Assembly: GCF_002846555.1 (NCBI RefSeq)
Contig: NZ_PJMS01000001.1
Coordinates: forward strand, 186,001-250,000
Length of the DNA stretch: 64,000 nt
From: Aquimarina sp. MAR_2010_214
Lineage (GTDB): Bacteria > Bacteroidota > Bacteroidia > Flavobacteriales > Flavobacteriaceae
Direction: 5' to 3'
Made by a program: the position numbers and the translations under genes. This document shows, piece by piece, positions 43,241 through 52,393 of this stretch; position 1 is the stretch's first letter, and each line of letters opens with the position of its first letter. The notes beneath the pieces are model-generated. The model saw only the letters and a list, made by a program, of their open reading frames with translations, was not told where the DNA came from and did no database searches.

Positions 43241-43858
43241 ATGGAGTTATTGTTTATTGGACTTTTAGGGGGAGCTATTGTAGCTTATTTCATTTTTGCA
43301 AGGTTTACTGCCGCAAAAAATAAATCATCTGTACGAACACAATCTGTTGTACTTAAAGAAAAAATTAAAAATGTTTGCAAGTTGGTTACTGTTGAAGGTG
43401 ATTTTGCTGAAATCTACCATTATGAAAGTGTAAAAGAAAAGTTCTTCAAATTACTATCTGGAACCAAAAAAGCATTAATTATTATCGAAGCCAAAGCGTA
43501 TGTAGGATTTGATTTATCCCAAATAACATTAGAAAGTGATACCAAAAAAAAACAAATTATCCTTACTCATTTTCCGCAGCCAAAACTCTTAACTATAGAA
43601 ACTGATTTTAAATACTATGACAAAAAAGAAGGCTGGCTAAACCCATTTACCTCTGGTGACCTTACAGACCTTAATAAAGAGGCTAAGCAATTTATAAAAG
43701 ATAAAATACCGCAAAGTGGACTTATGGAATCTGCGAAAAAGGAAGCCCTGACAGCTATTTCACTTATGGAAACTCTCGCAGAATCTATTGGGTGGACATT
43801 AGATTACTCTGCTTTAAAAATAGATGACAATAATCAAGATACAAAACAGTTAGAATAA
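43241..43858 (+). CDS. DUF4230 protein
   Basis: 205 residues. One N-terminal transmembrane helix (LLFIGLLGGAIVAYFIFARF) is followed by a DUF4230 domain (about 45-185) with KNVCKLVTVEGDFAEIYHYE, ALIIIEAKAYVGFDL and NPFTSGDLTDLNKEAKQFIKD. Function unknown. Followed six bases later by the GNAT gene, probably an operon of three (43241-44632). Confidence 0.85.
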   Translation: MELLFIGLLGGAIVAYFIFARFTAAKNKSSVRTQSVVLKEKIKNVCKLVTVEGDFAEIYHYESVKEKFFKLLSGTKKALIIIEAKAYVGFDLSQITLESDTKKKQIILTHFPQPKLLTIETDFKYYDKKEGWLNPFTSGDLTDLNKEAKQFIKDKIPQSGLMESAKKEALTAISLMETLAESIGWTLDYSALKIDDNNQDTKQLE

Positions 43859-43864
43859 AGAACG

Positions 43865-44272
43865 ATGAGTATAGTTATTTCTACCGATAAAGAAAAATTA
43901 GATCTTAACTTTATCCATGAGTTTTTAACTCACTCATACTGGGCATCGGGCAGAACCAAAGAAGAAGTAATGATCAGTATAAAAAACACCTTAGCCTTTG
44001 GTGTGTATCTTGATGGAAAACAGATTGGATTTGCACGCATATTAACAGATTATATAATCTTTGGATATATAATGGATGTATTTATTATAGAAGAATATCG
44101 GGGAAACGGATACTCAAAACTATTGATGAATACAATTATGGAACACTCAGATCTTAATTGCATTAAAACATGGATGCTGGCCACAAAAGATGCTCATACG
44201 CTATATCAAAAATTTGGATTCAAAGCTATTGATGACCCTACCAAACTTATGAAAAAACTCGTAACTAAATAA
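43865..44272 (+). CDS. GNAT family N-acetyltransferase
   Basis: 135 residues. Motif A is recognisable: YIMDVFIIEEYRGNGYSKLLMNTIM (Arg-x-x-Gly-x-Gly/Ser acetyl-CoA loop, about 79-103). The strand FGVYLDGKQIGFARILTD precedes it, and MLATKDAHTLYQKFGFK is the end signature. Substrate unknown. Three bases before the MmcQ/YjbR gene. Confidence 0.87.
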   Translation: MSIVISTDKEKLDLNFIHEFLTHSYWASGRTKEEVMISIKNTLAFGVYLDGKQIGFARILTDYIIFGYIMDVFIIEEYRGNGYSKLLMNTIMEHSDLNCIKTWMLATKDAHTLYQKFGFKAIDDPTKLMKKLVTK

Positions 44273-44275
44273 AAA

Positions 44276-44632
44276 ATGAACATCGAAGCATTCAGAGAAT
44301 ATTGTTTGTCAAAAAAAGGAGTTACAGAAGAATTTCCTTTTGATGAAAGCACTTTGGTTTTTAAAGTAATGGGGAAAATGTTTGCTTTAACAGGATTACA
44401 ACGAATACCGTTTAGTGTAAACCTAAAATGTGATCCTGATCATGCTATCGAACTTCGTGAATATCACCCAGAAATAACTCCAGGATATCATATGAGTAAA
44501 AAACATTGGAATACTGTTAACTTTTCTGGTGGTTTACCTACTAATATGATAATCGAATTGATCAATCACTCTTATGATTTAGTAGTAAGCGGTCTGACCA
44601 AAAAAATAAAACAAGAATTAGAAGATCTTTAA
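44276..44632 (+). CDS. MmcQ/YjbR family protein
   Basis: 118 residues. Typical start IEAFREYCLSKKGVTEEFPFDESTLVFKVMGKMFAL and end YHMSKKHWNTVNFSGGLP, both family signatures. A small CyaY-like fold, proposed to bind DNA. Third gene of the DUF4230-GNAT set. Confidence 0.87.
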   Translation: MNIEAFREYCLSKKGVTEEFPFDESTLVFKVMGKMFALTGLQRIPFSVNLKCDPDHAIELREYHPEITPGYHMSKKHWNTVNFSGGLPTNMIIELINHSYDLVVSGLTKKIKQELEDL

Positions 44633-44746
44633 TAATAAAAAAATAGTAGAACCATTGATTACCTTCTCTAAGGATAATAAGAAGATTTTGTGTCCTCAAT
44701 CCTTTTTAAAGAGAGATTTTCAATATTCTCATTTGATAAGTAAAAA

Positions 44747-46516
44747 ATGAACAATCCTCAACAATTTTATAAAGAGCAAATTTCTCTTCATACAATATCA
44801 TTAAAAAAAGTAAAGAAACAATTGGCACTTTCAAGTACCATACGTCTTTTTGTTTTTTTAGCTATCATAGCCGGAATATATTTTGGATATCCTAATACTC
44901 AAATTATTATCGGAAGTATTGTGATCGGGATTGCTGCTTTTATATTCTTAGTAAACCGGCACACCGATCTCTCTTATTCTAAAAATAAACTACAAAAACT
45001 AATTGACATCAATACACTCGAGCTTAATGTTTTTAAAGGTGATGTCAGTGATCTTACTCCAGGAAAAGAGTATATCGACACTACACATCCTTATAGTCAT
45101 GATATCGACCTGTTTGGAGAGCAATCTTTTTTTCAATATACCAATAGAACAACTACTCTGGCCGGAAAAAACAAACTAGCAACTATACTTAGTGCTAATG
45201 CAATTGACTATATCGAGAAAAAACAAGAAGCAATAAAAAATATATCAAAACTCCCAAAATGGCGACAAGAATTTAGTGCCATTGCATCACTGGTTAATGT
45301 AAGTATTTCAGTTTCTTCGATACAAAAATGGTTGCAAAACTATACCACTTTTGTCCCTAAAATTATGCGCATACTTCCTGCAATAGTATCTGGCATTTCT
45401 CTGATATTGTTAACACTACTATTCTTAGAAATGATCACTTTTGCTATGTTTTTGGTTTGGTTTTTTATTGGCCTGGGCATAACCGGAACACAACTTAAGA
45501 AGATCAATAAACTATATAGCAATGCTAATAGAGTAAAAGATACTTTTGAACAGTATTATAAGCTAGTCGATAAAATTGAAAATGCTAATTTTGAAGCTGC
45601 CTTATTACAAGAAAAGCAGCAATTGGTAATCAGCGAACAAGAAAAAGCCTCACAAACTCTAAAGCATTTTGCCAGTATTCTTAATGCCTTTGATCAGCGC
45701 AATAATATGATGTTTGGTGTTTTGGCCAATGGATTAATGCTATGGGATATTCTACAGAGTTATCGTATCGAAAAATGGATCACCAAAAACCATGAAAAAG
45801 TAGCACAATGGTTTGGAGTTATTGCCTTTTTTGATGCTTATAACTCCCTCGGTAATTTTACTTTTAATCATCCCGATTATGTATACCCTAAGATAACATC
45901 AGGCAATAGTATACTAAAAGCCAAAGAATTAGGTCACCCAATGCTTAATACTCATAAAAGAATAGATAATGATATTACTATAGACAACGAACAGTTTTTA
46001 ATCATCACCGGAGCCAATATGGCTGGAAAAAGTACTTTTTTGCGTACCGTTGCTTTACAAATTGTGATGGCTAACATAGGGCTGCCTATTTGTGCAAAAT
46101 CATGTGAGTATCGCCCTATCAAATTGATTAGTAGTATGAGAACATCAGATTCATTAAGCGACGATGCCTCTTATTTCTTTTCAGAATTAACACAGCTTAA
46201 AAAAATTGTAAATGCCCTCGAAAAAGATGAGTACTTTATTATCCTCGATGAGATTCTAAAAGGTACTAATAGTAAAGATAAAGCAGCTGGATCACGTAAA
46301 TTTGTAGAAAAACTAGTTAAAGCAAAAGCAACAGGCATTATAGCAACACATGATTTAAGTCTATGTGAAATTGCATCAGAACTACCACAGGTAGAAAATC
46401 GTTTTTTTGATGCTCAAATTGTAAATGATGAACTATATTTTGATTATAAATTTAAAGATGGGGTTTGTCAAAACATGAATGCCTCATTCCTGTTAAAAAA
46501 GATGGGAATTGTATAA
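44747..46516 (+). CDS. MutS-family ATPase with membrane segments
   Basis: 589 residues. The N-terminus has two hydrophobic helices (about 24-62), and there are two more around 205-245 (MRILPAIVSGISLILLTLLFLEMITF...). The C-terminal ~200 residues are a MutS ATPase domain: Walker A TGANMAGKSTFLRT (about 419-432), signature SSMRTSDSLSDDASYFFSEL, Walker B FIILDEILKGTNSKDKAAG and switch ATHDLSLC. There is no mismatch-recognition domain. Membrane-associated MutS-like proteins of this kind are common in Bacteroidota with unknown function. Confidence 0.85.
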   Translation: MNNPQQFYKEQISLHTISLKKVKKQLALSSTIRLFVFLAIIAGIYFGYPNTQIIIGSIVIGIAAFIFLVNRHTDLSYSKNKLQKLIDINTLELNVFKGDVSDLTPGKEYIDTTHPYSHDIDLFGEQSFFQYTNRTTTLAGKNKLATILSANAIDYIEKKQEAIKNISKLPKWRQEFSAIASLVNVSISVSSIQKWLQNYTTFVPKIMRILPAIVSGISLILLTLLFLEMITFAMFLVWFFIGLGITGTQLKKINKLYSNANRVKDTFEQYYKLVDKIENANFEAALLQEKQQLVISEQEKASQTLKHFASILNAFDQRNNMMFGVLANGLMLWDILQSYRIEKWITKNHEKVAQWFGVIAFFDAYNSLGNFTFNHPDYVYPKITSGNSILKAKELGHPMLNTHKRIDNDITIDNEQFLIITGANMAGKSTFLRTVALQIVMANIGLPICAKSCEYRPIKLISSMRTSDSLSDDASYFFSELTQLKKIVNALEKDEYFIILDEILKGTNSKDKAAGSRKFVEKLVKAKATGIIATHDLSLCEIASELPQVENRFFDAQIVNDELYFDYKFKDGVCQNMNASFLLKKMGIV

Positions 46517-46674
46517 TTAGGATACAGTATCTTGGTCTAATAGAATGTAACATACAGAAATCATATCAGAATCTTAAAATTAAGAATTATGTCGTAATTG
46601 AAGCCCTTATTATAGTTACTGCAAAAAATGATCACTAGTAATGATAACCATACTACTCTAAATCAATAGTATAT

Positions 46675-47040
46675 ATGAAACTAACAGAAAAATTTAAAGA
46701 CATTAAAGGTTATTTCTCTCCAAAAATAATTGGAGAAGTCAATGACACCTATGTTAAGTTAGCGAAAATAAAAGGAGATAAAGTACCTTGGCACAGCCAT
46801 GAACATGAAGATGAACTCTTCTATATTGTTGAAGGAAGTCTCCTTTTTGAAATAGAAGGACAAGATTCTTTTACTATGAATCAAGGGGATCTGTTTATTG
46901 TAAAACGTGGAGTTAATCACAGGGTTTCTTCAATAGAAGAATGCAAAATTATGCTCATAGAAAACAAAACAACAGCTCATACAGGAAAAGTAAAATCTGA
47001 AATCACCAAAAATATTGACGAGCAACAATTAGAATCATGA
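46675..47040 (+). CDS. Cupin domain protein
   Basis: 121 residues, single beta-barrel cupin. Metal-binding motif 1 is PWHSHEHEDELFYIVEGSLLFEI (His, His, Glu; about 39-61) and motif 2 is GDLFIVKRGVNHRV (about 79-92). Substrate not identifiable. Confidence 0.85.
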   Translation: MKLTEKFKDIKGYFSPKIIGEVNDTYVKLAKIKGDKVPWHSHEHEDELFYIVEGSLLFEIEGQDSFTMNQGDLFIVKRGVNHRVSSIEECKIMLIENKTTAHTGKVKSEITKNIDEQQLES

Positions 47041-47128
47041 AAAATCTATTTTAATTGTAAAATAATTTATAATTGATGTCTAGATATAATATATCTTTTA
47101 GCTAATAGAATGTAATTAATCAATACCA

Positions 47129-47545
47129 ATGATATTAACAATATTGTTAAGTTTTATCTTTTTTATTCTGGGGATTATTCATTTTAATTGGGTTGCAGGA
47201 GGGACATTTGGATTTGAAGCCTCATTACCAACTAAGGAAAGTGGTGAACGCATATTAAATCCTAAAAAAATTGATAGTGCAATTGTTGGATTCGGTCTTA
47301 TTGCTTTTGCTTTTTTTTATGTACTCAAATCAGGACTTATTGATTATGATTTACCCGAATGGATTTTGAAATATGTAAAATGGATTATCCCTTCTATTTT
47401 TATGTTAAGAGCTTTTGGGGACCTTAAATATGTTGGTTTTTTAAAAAAAGTAAAACATACCAAATTTGGCAAATTAGATACCAAATTATTTTCTCCTTTA
47501 TGTCTAATCATTGGATTAATCGGATTGATAATAGCAGCGACATAA
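47129..47545 (+). CDS. DUF3995 membrane protein
   Basis: 138 residues with four hydrophobic helices. IIHFNWVAGGTFGFEASLP at the start and PSIFMLRAFGDLKYVGFLKKVKHTKFGKLDTKLFSPLCLIIG at the end match the DUF3995 pattern. Function unknown. Its stop is 12 bases before the SyrB2-like gene start. Confidence 0.8.
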   Translation: MILTILLSFIFFILGIIHFNWVAGGTFGFEASLPTKESGERILNPKKIDSAIVGFGLIAFAFFYVLKSGLIDYDLPEWILKYVKWIIPSIFMLRAFGDLKYVGFLKKVKHTKFGKLDTKLFSPLCLIIGLIGLIIAAT

Positions 47546-47557
47546 TAACATAACCAA

Positions 47558-48790
47558 GTGAACACAAAAGGTAATTTTATGATGGAAGGCTATGAAAGCC
47601 TAGATGACTACTGGACAAAGACAAAGCTAAGTTCGTTTAAGAAATTGAAAGTACATGCAGCTGCTGTTTTTATCACCATACTTAAATTTATCATTAAACC
47701 TATCAGGTTCTTATTTGGAAAGAATTTTAATTTATTAGCAAATCTTGATGAGGATTTAGGAGAATTCAATGTATTGGGCAGTAAAAGAAAAGAAGAATTC
47801 GAAGGCCACTATCTCACACAATCAGAAATAAATAAATTCATGGATAGTGGTATTCATGGACCATTTCGTGTATTAGACACTAAGAAAGCCGAAAATCTTG
47901 CAAATGAAAGTGATGATTTATTTAAAAATCACTTTCACAAAACCACCATATTTGGTGAGGATATTTTGAGTTCGCTAAAAGCTTCGGAAGATTACTCCAT
48001 TAATTATCTGGGGTTTTTTCAGGGATCAAAATACAAAAGACTATGGGATGTTTTGGTGCATCCAAAATTATCACAGCCTCTTCAGAGCATTTTAGGAGAT
48101 GATTTACTATGCTGGAGGTCCCAATTCTTTGAAAAAAAACCAGGTCAAGAAGGTACATTTTGGCATCAAACTGGTACTTTTCGAGAATCTGATGAAAAAC
48201 CAAAATTAGAACCCACCCGTCATACACATCCTGCTATTGCACAATTATCTGTATGGATTGCTTTGCGAGACACTAATAAAGAAACAGGATGCTTACGTAT
48301 GATAGAAGGCTCTTTTAGAGATGGGCGTTTTGAAAGAATTGCAACAAATATTCAGGGTGATTTATCCGGTTATCTAATGTCTCTACCCTACTCAGAAATT
48401 ACTAAAACTTTAAAAACCATTTGGTATACTACAGGTAATTTCAAAAAAGCGCAATTGGTGTTCGAAAAAATAAAAAAGGAAAATCCATCTCTTTTTGATA
48501 ATGTTGTTATAAGAGATCTAGAAATGAAAGCAGGAGAGGCAATCATTTTTACTTCTTTAAACACTCATGCATCTTATGCAAATACTTCTGATGATCATGT
48601 GCGTTTAGCTCTGATAGGAAGATACACTCGATCAGATGTTCATATTTTCAAACATGAATCAACTTCTGTATTACCAACCAAAAGTGGTGGTATCCCATAT
48701 AACGTACATAAAGAACCTTCTATTCCTGTGTCTGGCAATCCTAAACATTCAAAAACCAATAATGCAATAGCAAAATATCCCTCATCCTGA
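47558..48790 (+). CDS. SyrB2-like Fe(II)/2-oxoglutarate enzyme with HQT iron-site motif
   Basis: 410 residues from GTG 47558 (ATGs at 47579 and 47582 are alternatives). After an N-terminal ~60 residues with a hydrophobic stretch (VHAAAVFITILKFIIKPIRFLF) the rest aligns with the phytanoyl-CoA dioxygenase/SyrB2 'chlorinating enzyme' group: LLCWRSQFFEKKPGQEGTFWHQTGTF (SyrB2 LCWRTEFF...GTDWHQADTF), LSVWIALRDTNKETGCLRMIEGS and MKAGEAIIFTSLNTHASYAN...VRLALIGRYTRSDVHI. Iron ligands are His203 and His337; Arg349 or Arg355 should hold 2-oxoglutarate. The position that is Asp in hydroxylases and Ala in halogenases is Thr205 here. Substrate unknown. It ends 12 bases from the convergent AraC gene. Confidence 0.82.
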   Translation: MNTKGNFMMEGYESLDDYWTKTKLSSFKKLKVHAAAVFITILKFIIKPIRFLFGKNFNLLANLDEDLGEFNVLGSKRKEEFEGHYLTQSEINKFMDSGIHGPFRVLDTKKAENLANESDDLFKNHFHKTTIFGEDILSSLKASEDYSINYLGFFQGSKYKRLWDVLVHPKLSQPLQSILGDDLLCWRSQFFEKKPGQEGTFWHQTGTFRESDEKPKLEPTRHTHPAIAQLSVWIALRDTNKETGCLRMIEGSFRDGRFERIATNIQGDLSGYLMSLPYSEITKTLKTIWYTTGNFKKAQLVFEKIKKENPSLFDNVVIRDLEMKAGEAIIFTSLNTHASYANTSDDHVRLALIGRYTRSDVHIFKHESTSVLPTKSGGIPYNVHKEPSIPVSGNPKHSKTNNAIAKYPSS

Positions 48791-48802
48791 AAAATATTAA
48801 AA

Positions 48803-49663
48803 TCAACTAAAACTAGGTTCATGTACTCTTTTTTTATAATCAGAAGGAGTCATTCTCTTTATTTGCTTAAATTTTCTATTGAAGTTAGAAAGATTCTTAA
48901 AACCACTACGATAGGAAACTTCAGAAATAGTAATATCCAATTCTCTAGATAGTAATCTGCAAGCATTCTCGATCCGTACTTCAATCAAAAATTGAAAAAA
49001 AGTTTTATTGGTTCGTTGCTTAAAATATCTGCAAAAAGCATTAGGAGTCATATTAGTCAAATCAGCAACTTCTTTTAAAGAAAAATCCCTATAATACTCA
49101 TCCATTACTGCTTGAAAAACCTTAGCCATTCTTTTTCCTTCATTATCAGTATACCCCCTTTTTGAAATAAATGAAGATATCGTTTCGGTTTTTGATGTTT
49201 TCAGTATTTTTAGAATCTTTAGAAAAATAGTAAAACGATCAAGTTTTTCTTTCTTTTCAACAATTTTAAGAAACTGTTTTTTTAATTTTTCCTTTTTAGA
49301 AAATACCTTGATTCCATATACCGAGTTTCTAAAAAAACTAGAGAAATCATTAAATTCTGGAAGATTAAAAAATAGATTCCCAAAAGATTCTTTAGTAAAA
49401 AAAAGAGAAATCATATAAGACTCTACAGAAGAAAAAGCACTCTTTAATACATGAGGAACATTACTCCCAAAAATCAAAATATCATTGGCCTTGTAATCGG
49501 TTATTGTATCTCCAACAATTAAACTTCCTTCCCCCGATATTATAATGGATATTTGTATCTCCTCATGTTGATGAAATTTATCATAAAAGACAATTTCCTT
49601 ATCTTCCTGAACGATTAAAGTGTCTGTTGAAGATTTTGGTATTTTAAAAGGTAATGCTTTCAT
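48803..49663 (-). CDS. AraC family regulator, cupin sensor (probable hydroxyproline activator)
   Basis: 286 residues. N-terminal cupin-like sensor (about 15-110; HQHEEIQISIIISGEGSLIVGD, DILIFGSNVPHVLKS) and C-terminal AraC double HTH (about 185-282; SLKEVADLTNMTPNAFCRYFKQRTNKTFFQFL and ITISEVSYRSGFKNLSNFNRKFKQIKRMTPSDYKK). It is transcribed divergently from the hydroxyproline operon, 137 bases apart, and that promoter lacks a -33 box, as expected for an activator target. Ligand could be hydroxyproline or an intermediate; this is inference from position. Confidence 0.85.
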   Translation of the reverse strand: MKALPFKIPKSSTDTLIVQEDKEIVFYDKFHQHEEIQISIIISGEGSLIVGDTITDYKANDILIFGSNVPHVLKSAFSSVESYMISLFFTKESFGNLFFNLPEFNDFSSFFRNSVYGIKVFSKKEKLKKQFLKIVEKKEKLDRFTIFLKILKILKTSKTETISSFISKRGYTDNEGKRMAKVFQAVMDEYYRDFSLKEVADLTNMTPNAFCRYFKQRTNKTFFQFLIEVRIENACRLLSRELDITISEVSYRSGFKNLSNFNRKFKQIKRMTPSDYKKRVHEPSFS

Positions 49664-49750
49664 TTCTAAGTCATCTATAAATCAATATTAATCATAATTA
49701 TGCATATATTAACAATAAAGGGTAATATAGTATCATATATAGGTAATTTC

Positions 49751-49785
49751 TCGGTGTATCTTTCATCGGTTTCCTGATATCTTTG
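49751..49785 (+). promoter_or_regulatory. Putative activator sites and -7 box of the hydroxyproline operon
   Basis: TCGGTGTATCTTT (from 49751) and TCGGTTTCCTGATATCTTT (from 49766) are imperfect direct repeats; the second runs into the -7 box TATCTTTG (49778-49785). There is no TTG at the -33 position. The start codon of the first gene is 15 bases downstream. The pattern fits AraC-type activation. Confidence 0.5.
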
Positions 49786-49800
49786 AATAAAACTTAAAAT

Positions 49801-50727
49801 ATGGTAATAGATTGGAAAGGTGTAATGCCTGCAGTGACTACAAAATTCACTAAAGAGGACACACTAGACTTAAAAATGTTCGGAATTAATATCAATGCAC
49901 AACTTAAAGCTGGGGTTCACGGAATTATACTTGGCGGTACTTTAGGTGAAGCAAGTACATTGAGTAATGACGAAAAAAGAATTTTAGTTAGAACTACAGT
50001 TGATATTGTTAAAAACAAAGTTCCGGTTATCATTAATATTGCAGAACAAACTACAAAGGGAGCTGTTGAAGCAGCCAAAAAAGCAAAAGAAGATGGTGCC
50101 AGTGGTTTGATGATACTGCCACCAATGCGTTATAACGCAGGGGATCGAGAAACTGTAGTTTATTTTAAAGAGATAGCTAAAAGCACAGACCTACCTATAA
50201 TGATTTATAACAACCCTGTTGACTATAAGATAGAGGTCTCTCTAGATATGTTTGAAGAGTTATTAGCACTGGATAATATACAGGCAGTAAAAGAATCTAC
50301 AAGAGATATTTCTAATGTAACACGAATTAAAAATCGCTTTGGTGATAGGCTAAAAATCATGAGTGGTGTAGACACATTAGCTCTCGAGAGTTTACTAATG
50401 GGCGCCGATGGCTGGGTCGCGGGATTAGTAGATGCTTTCCCAAAAGAAACTGTAGCTATTTATGAACTTCAAAAAGCTGGTCGAATAAAAGAAGCTATAG
50501 CAATATATCGCTGGTTTTTACCTTTGCTGGAGTTAGACATAAATTCTAAATTAGTACAAAATATAAAACTGGCAGAAGTAGCTACCGGAATCGGTACAGA
50601 ACATGTGCGTCCTCCCAGGTTACCACTTGTTGGAAATGAACGTAAAAAAGTATTAGAAATCATTGAAAATGGTTTAAGAACGAGACCTCAACTACCAGAA
50701 TACAAAAACATTGAATTAATAGATTAA
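49801..50727 (+). CDS. DapA-family enzyme, probable pyrroline-4-hydroxy-2-carboxylate deaminase
   Basis: 308-residue TIM-barrel aldolase/deaminase. The catalytic Lys is Lys164 in IQAVKEST and the conserved Tyr is Tyr136 in MIYNNP. GGTLGEASTLSNDEK near residue 40 is the family's substrate loop. DapA itself is excluded in practice by context: next to a 4-hydroxyproline epimerase, a D-amino acid dehydrogenase and an aldehyde dehydrogenase, this position is occupied in known operons by the deaminase that turns 1-pyrroline-4-hydroxy-2-carboxylate into 2-oxoglutarate semialdehyde plus ammonia. Confidence 0.85.
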   Translation: MVIDWKGVMPAVTTKFTKEDTLDLKMFGININAQLKAGVHGIILGGTLGEASTLSNDEKRILVRTTVDIVKNKVPVIINIAEQTTKGAVEAAKKAKEDGASGLMILPPMRYNAGDRETVVYFKEIAKSTDLPIMIYNNPVDYKIEVSLDMFEELLALDNIQAVKESTRDISNVTRIKNRFGDRLKIMSGVDTLALESLLMGADGWVAGLVDAFPKETVAIYELQKAGRIKEAIAIYRWFLPLLELDINSKLVQNIKLAEVATGIGTEHVRPPRLPLVGNERKKVLEIIENGLRTRPQLPEYKNIELID

Positions 50728-50801
50728 TCAAAAAAGTAATAATGACGACATTATTCTTTCATTAAAAACTAATCTATTTTCACATTAAATTATTTGAAAC
50801 C

Positions 50802-52385
50802 ATGATCACAGGCAAAAACTATATAGGAAATCAGCTTTCGGCTTTAGGAAATAAAACCTACACAACTTTTAACCCTAAGCTAAATATTGAAAATGAACAT
50901 ACATTTTTTGAAGCATCAGAAGAAGAAATCAAAAAAGCAGTATTATTAGCTTCAGAAGCTTTCGAAATTTTTAGAAATATTTCTGGCCCTAAAAAGGCAG
51001 AATTTCTACATGCAATTGCTGATGAAATTTTGACTTTAGACGATCTTCTAATAGAAACATATCGATCAGAAACTGGTTTGCCAGAAGGAAGAGCAAAAGG
51101 CGAACGAGGAAGAACCATAAATCAATTAAGAACATTTGCAAATCTGGTTGCTGAAGGCTCATGGGTAGAAGCTACTATAGACACTGCTGATTTAGAACGC
51201 AGTCCTATTCCTAAACAAGATATTCGCAAATTGTTGGTTCCTCTAGGGCCAGTTGTTGTTTTTGGAGCAAGTAACTTTCCTTTAGCCTATTCTACAGCTG
51301 GTGGTGATACTGCTGCCGCGTTTGCTGCTGGATGCCCCGTGATTGTAAAATCGCATCCTATGCATGCAGGAACCGGAGAATTAATCTCTGCTGCAATTAT
51401 TAAAGCTGCTACAAAAACAGGAATGCCAAATGGAGTATTCTCTAACCTTAATAGTGCTGGTATTGAAGTAGGTGTTCAATTGGTAAAACACCCTAAAGTA
51501 AAAGCAGTTGGTTTTACAGGAAGTATTAATGGAGGTAGAGCTCTATTTGATTTGGCTTCAAAACGACCAGAACCAATCCCAGTATTTGCAGAAATGGGTA
51601 GTATAAATCCAGTAGTTCTTTTACCAAAGGCAACAACTACCAAAGGGGCAGATCTAGCTAAAACTTATGCAAAATCCATAACATTAGGAGCTGGGCAGTT
51701 TTGTACAAATCCAGGTTTACTAATAGGAATCAAAGGAGAAGCATTAACCAATTTTATAACAATACTTTCTGAAGAAATAGTGAAAATCGAACCTTCTTGT
51801 ATGTTGCACCCCAATATTATTGGCAATTTTGAAAGAAACAAAACAAATGTATTACAACAAAATGGATTATCTGTCACTGCTGAATTTGATAGTGATATTG
51901 CTGTAAATTATGCCCGGCAAACAGTTACTACAGTTGAAGGGAAAACATTTCTAGAAAACACAACTTTGCACCAAGAAGTGTTTGGGCCATTTTCGATGGT
52001 TGTACAATGTGAAGATACAGAACAATTAGAAGCTATAATTAATAATCTTGAAGGACAGCTCACAGGCACAATTATTGCTGAAAACGAGGAAGCACTACAA
52101 TACAATTCGGTTATTGATGCTTTACAAAACAGAGTGGGGAGAATCATCTTCAATGGTGTACCAACAGGAGTAGAAGTATGTCCTTCTATGCTACATGGAG
52201 GTCCTTATCCTGCTTCGACCGATAGTAGATTTACAGCAGTTGGTATTCATTCTATAAAACGATGGGTACGTCCATTTAGTTATCAAAGCTGGCCTAATCA
52301 TTTACTACCTATCGAACTTAAAAATGAAAATCCTTTAGGCATTTTAAGATTAGTTGATGGTAAGCAGACAGATCGCAAAATTTGA
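50802..52385 (+). CDS. 2-Oxoglutarate semialdehyde dehydrogenase (aldehyde dehydrogenase family)
   Basis: 527 residues, the length of the KGSADH type III group. Nucleophile Cys301 in GQFCTNPG and general base Glu264 in FAEMGSINP; NAD(P)-binding sequence VVVFGASNFPLAYSTAGGDTAAAFAAGCPVIVKSHPMHAG. Oxidises 2-oxoglutarate semialdehyde to 2-oxoglutarate, the last step of hydroxyproline breakdown. Preceded 74 bases earlier by the deaminase; its end overlaps the longest possible reading frame of the next gene. Confidence 0.9.
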   Translation: MITGKNYIGNQLSALGNKTYTTFNPKLNIENEHTFFEASEEEIKKAVLLASEAFEIFRNISGPKKAEFLHAIADEILTLDDLLIETYRSETGLPEGRAKGERGRTINQLRTFANLVAEGSWVEATIDTADLERSPIPKQDIRKLLVPLGPVVVFGASNFPLAYSTAGGDTAAAFAAGCPVIVKSHPMHAGTGELISAAIIKAATKTGMPNGVFSNLNSAGIEVGVQLVKHPKVKAVGFTGSINGGRALFDLASKRPEPIPVFAEMGSINPVVLLPKATTTKGADLAKTYAKSITLGAGQFCTNPGLLIGIKGEALTNFITILSEEIVKIEPSCMLHPNIIGNFERNKTNVLQQNGLSVTAEFDSDIAVNYARQTVTTVEGKTFLENTTLHQEVFGPFSMVVQCEDTEQLEAIINNLEGQLTGTIIAENEEALQYNSVIDALQNRVGRIIFNGVPTGVEVCPSMLHGGPYPASTDSRFTAVGIHSIKRWVRPFSYQSWPNHLLPIELKNENPLGILRLVDGKQTDRKI

Positions 52386-52393
52386 TTTTTTCT

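Noticed and set aside
49801..50727. Dihydrodipicolinate synthase for lysine synthesis
   Set aside because: It sits in a hydroxyproline cluster between regulator and KGSADH, where the related deaminase is expected.
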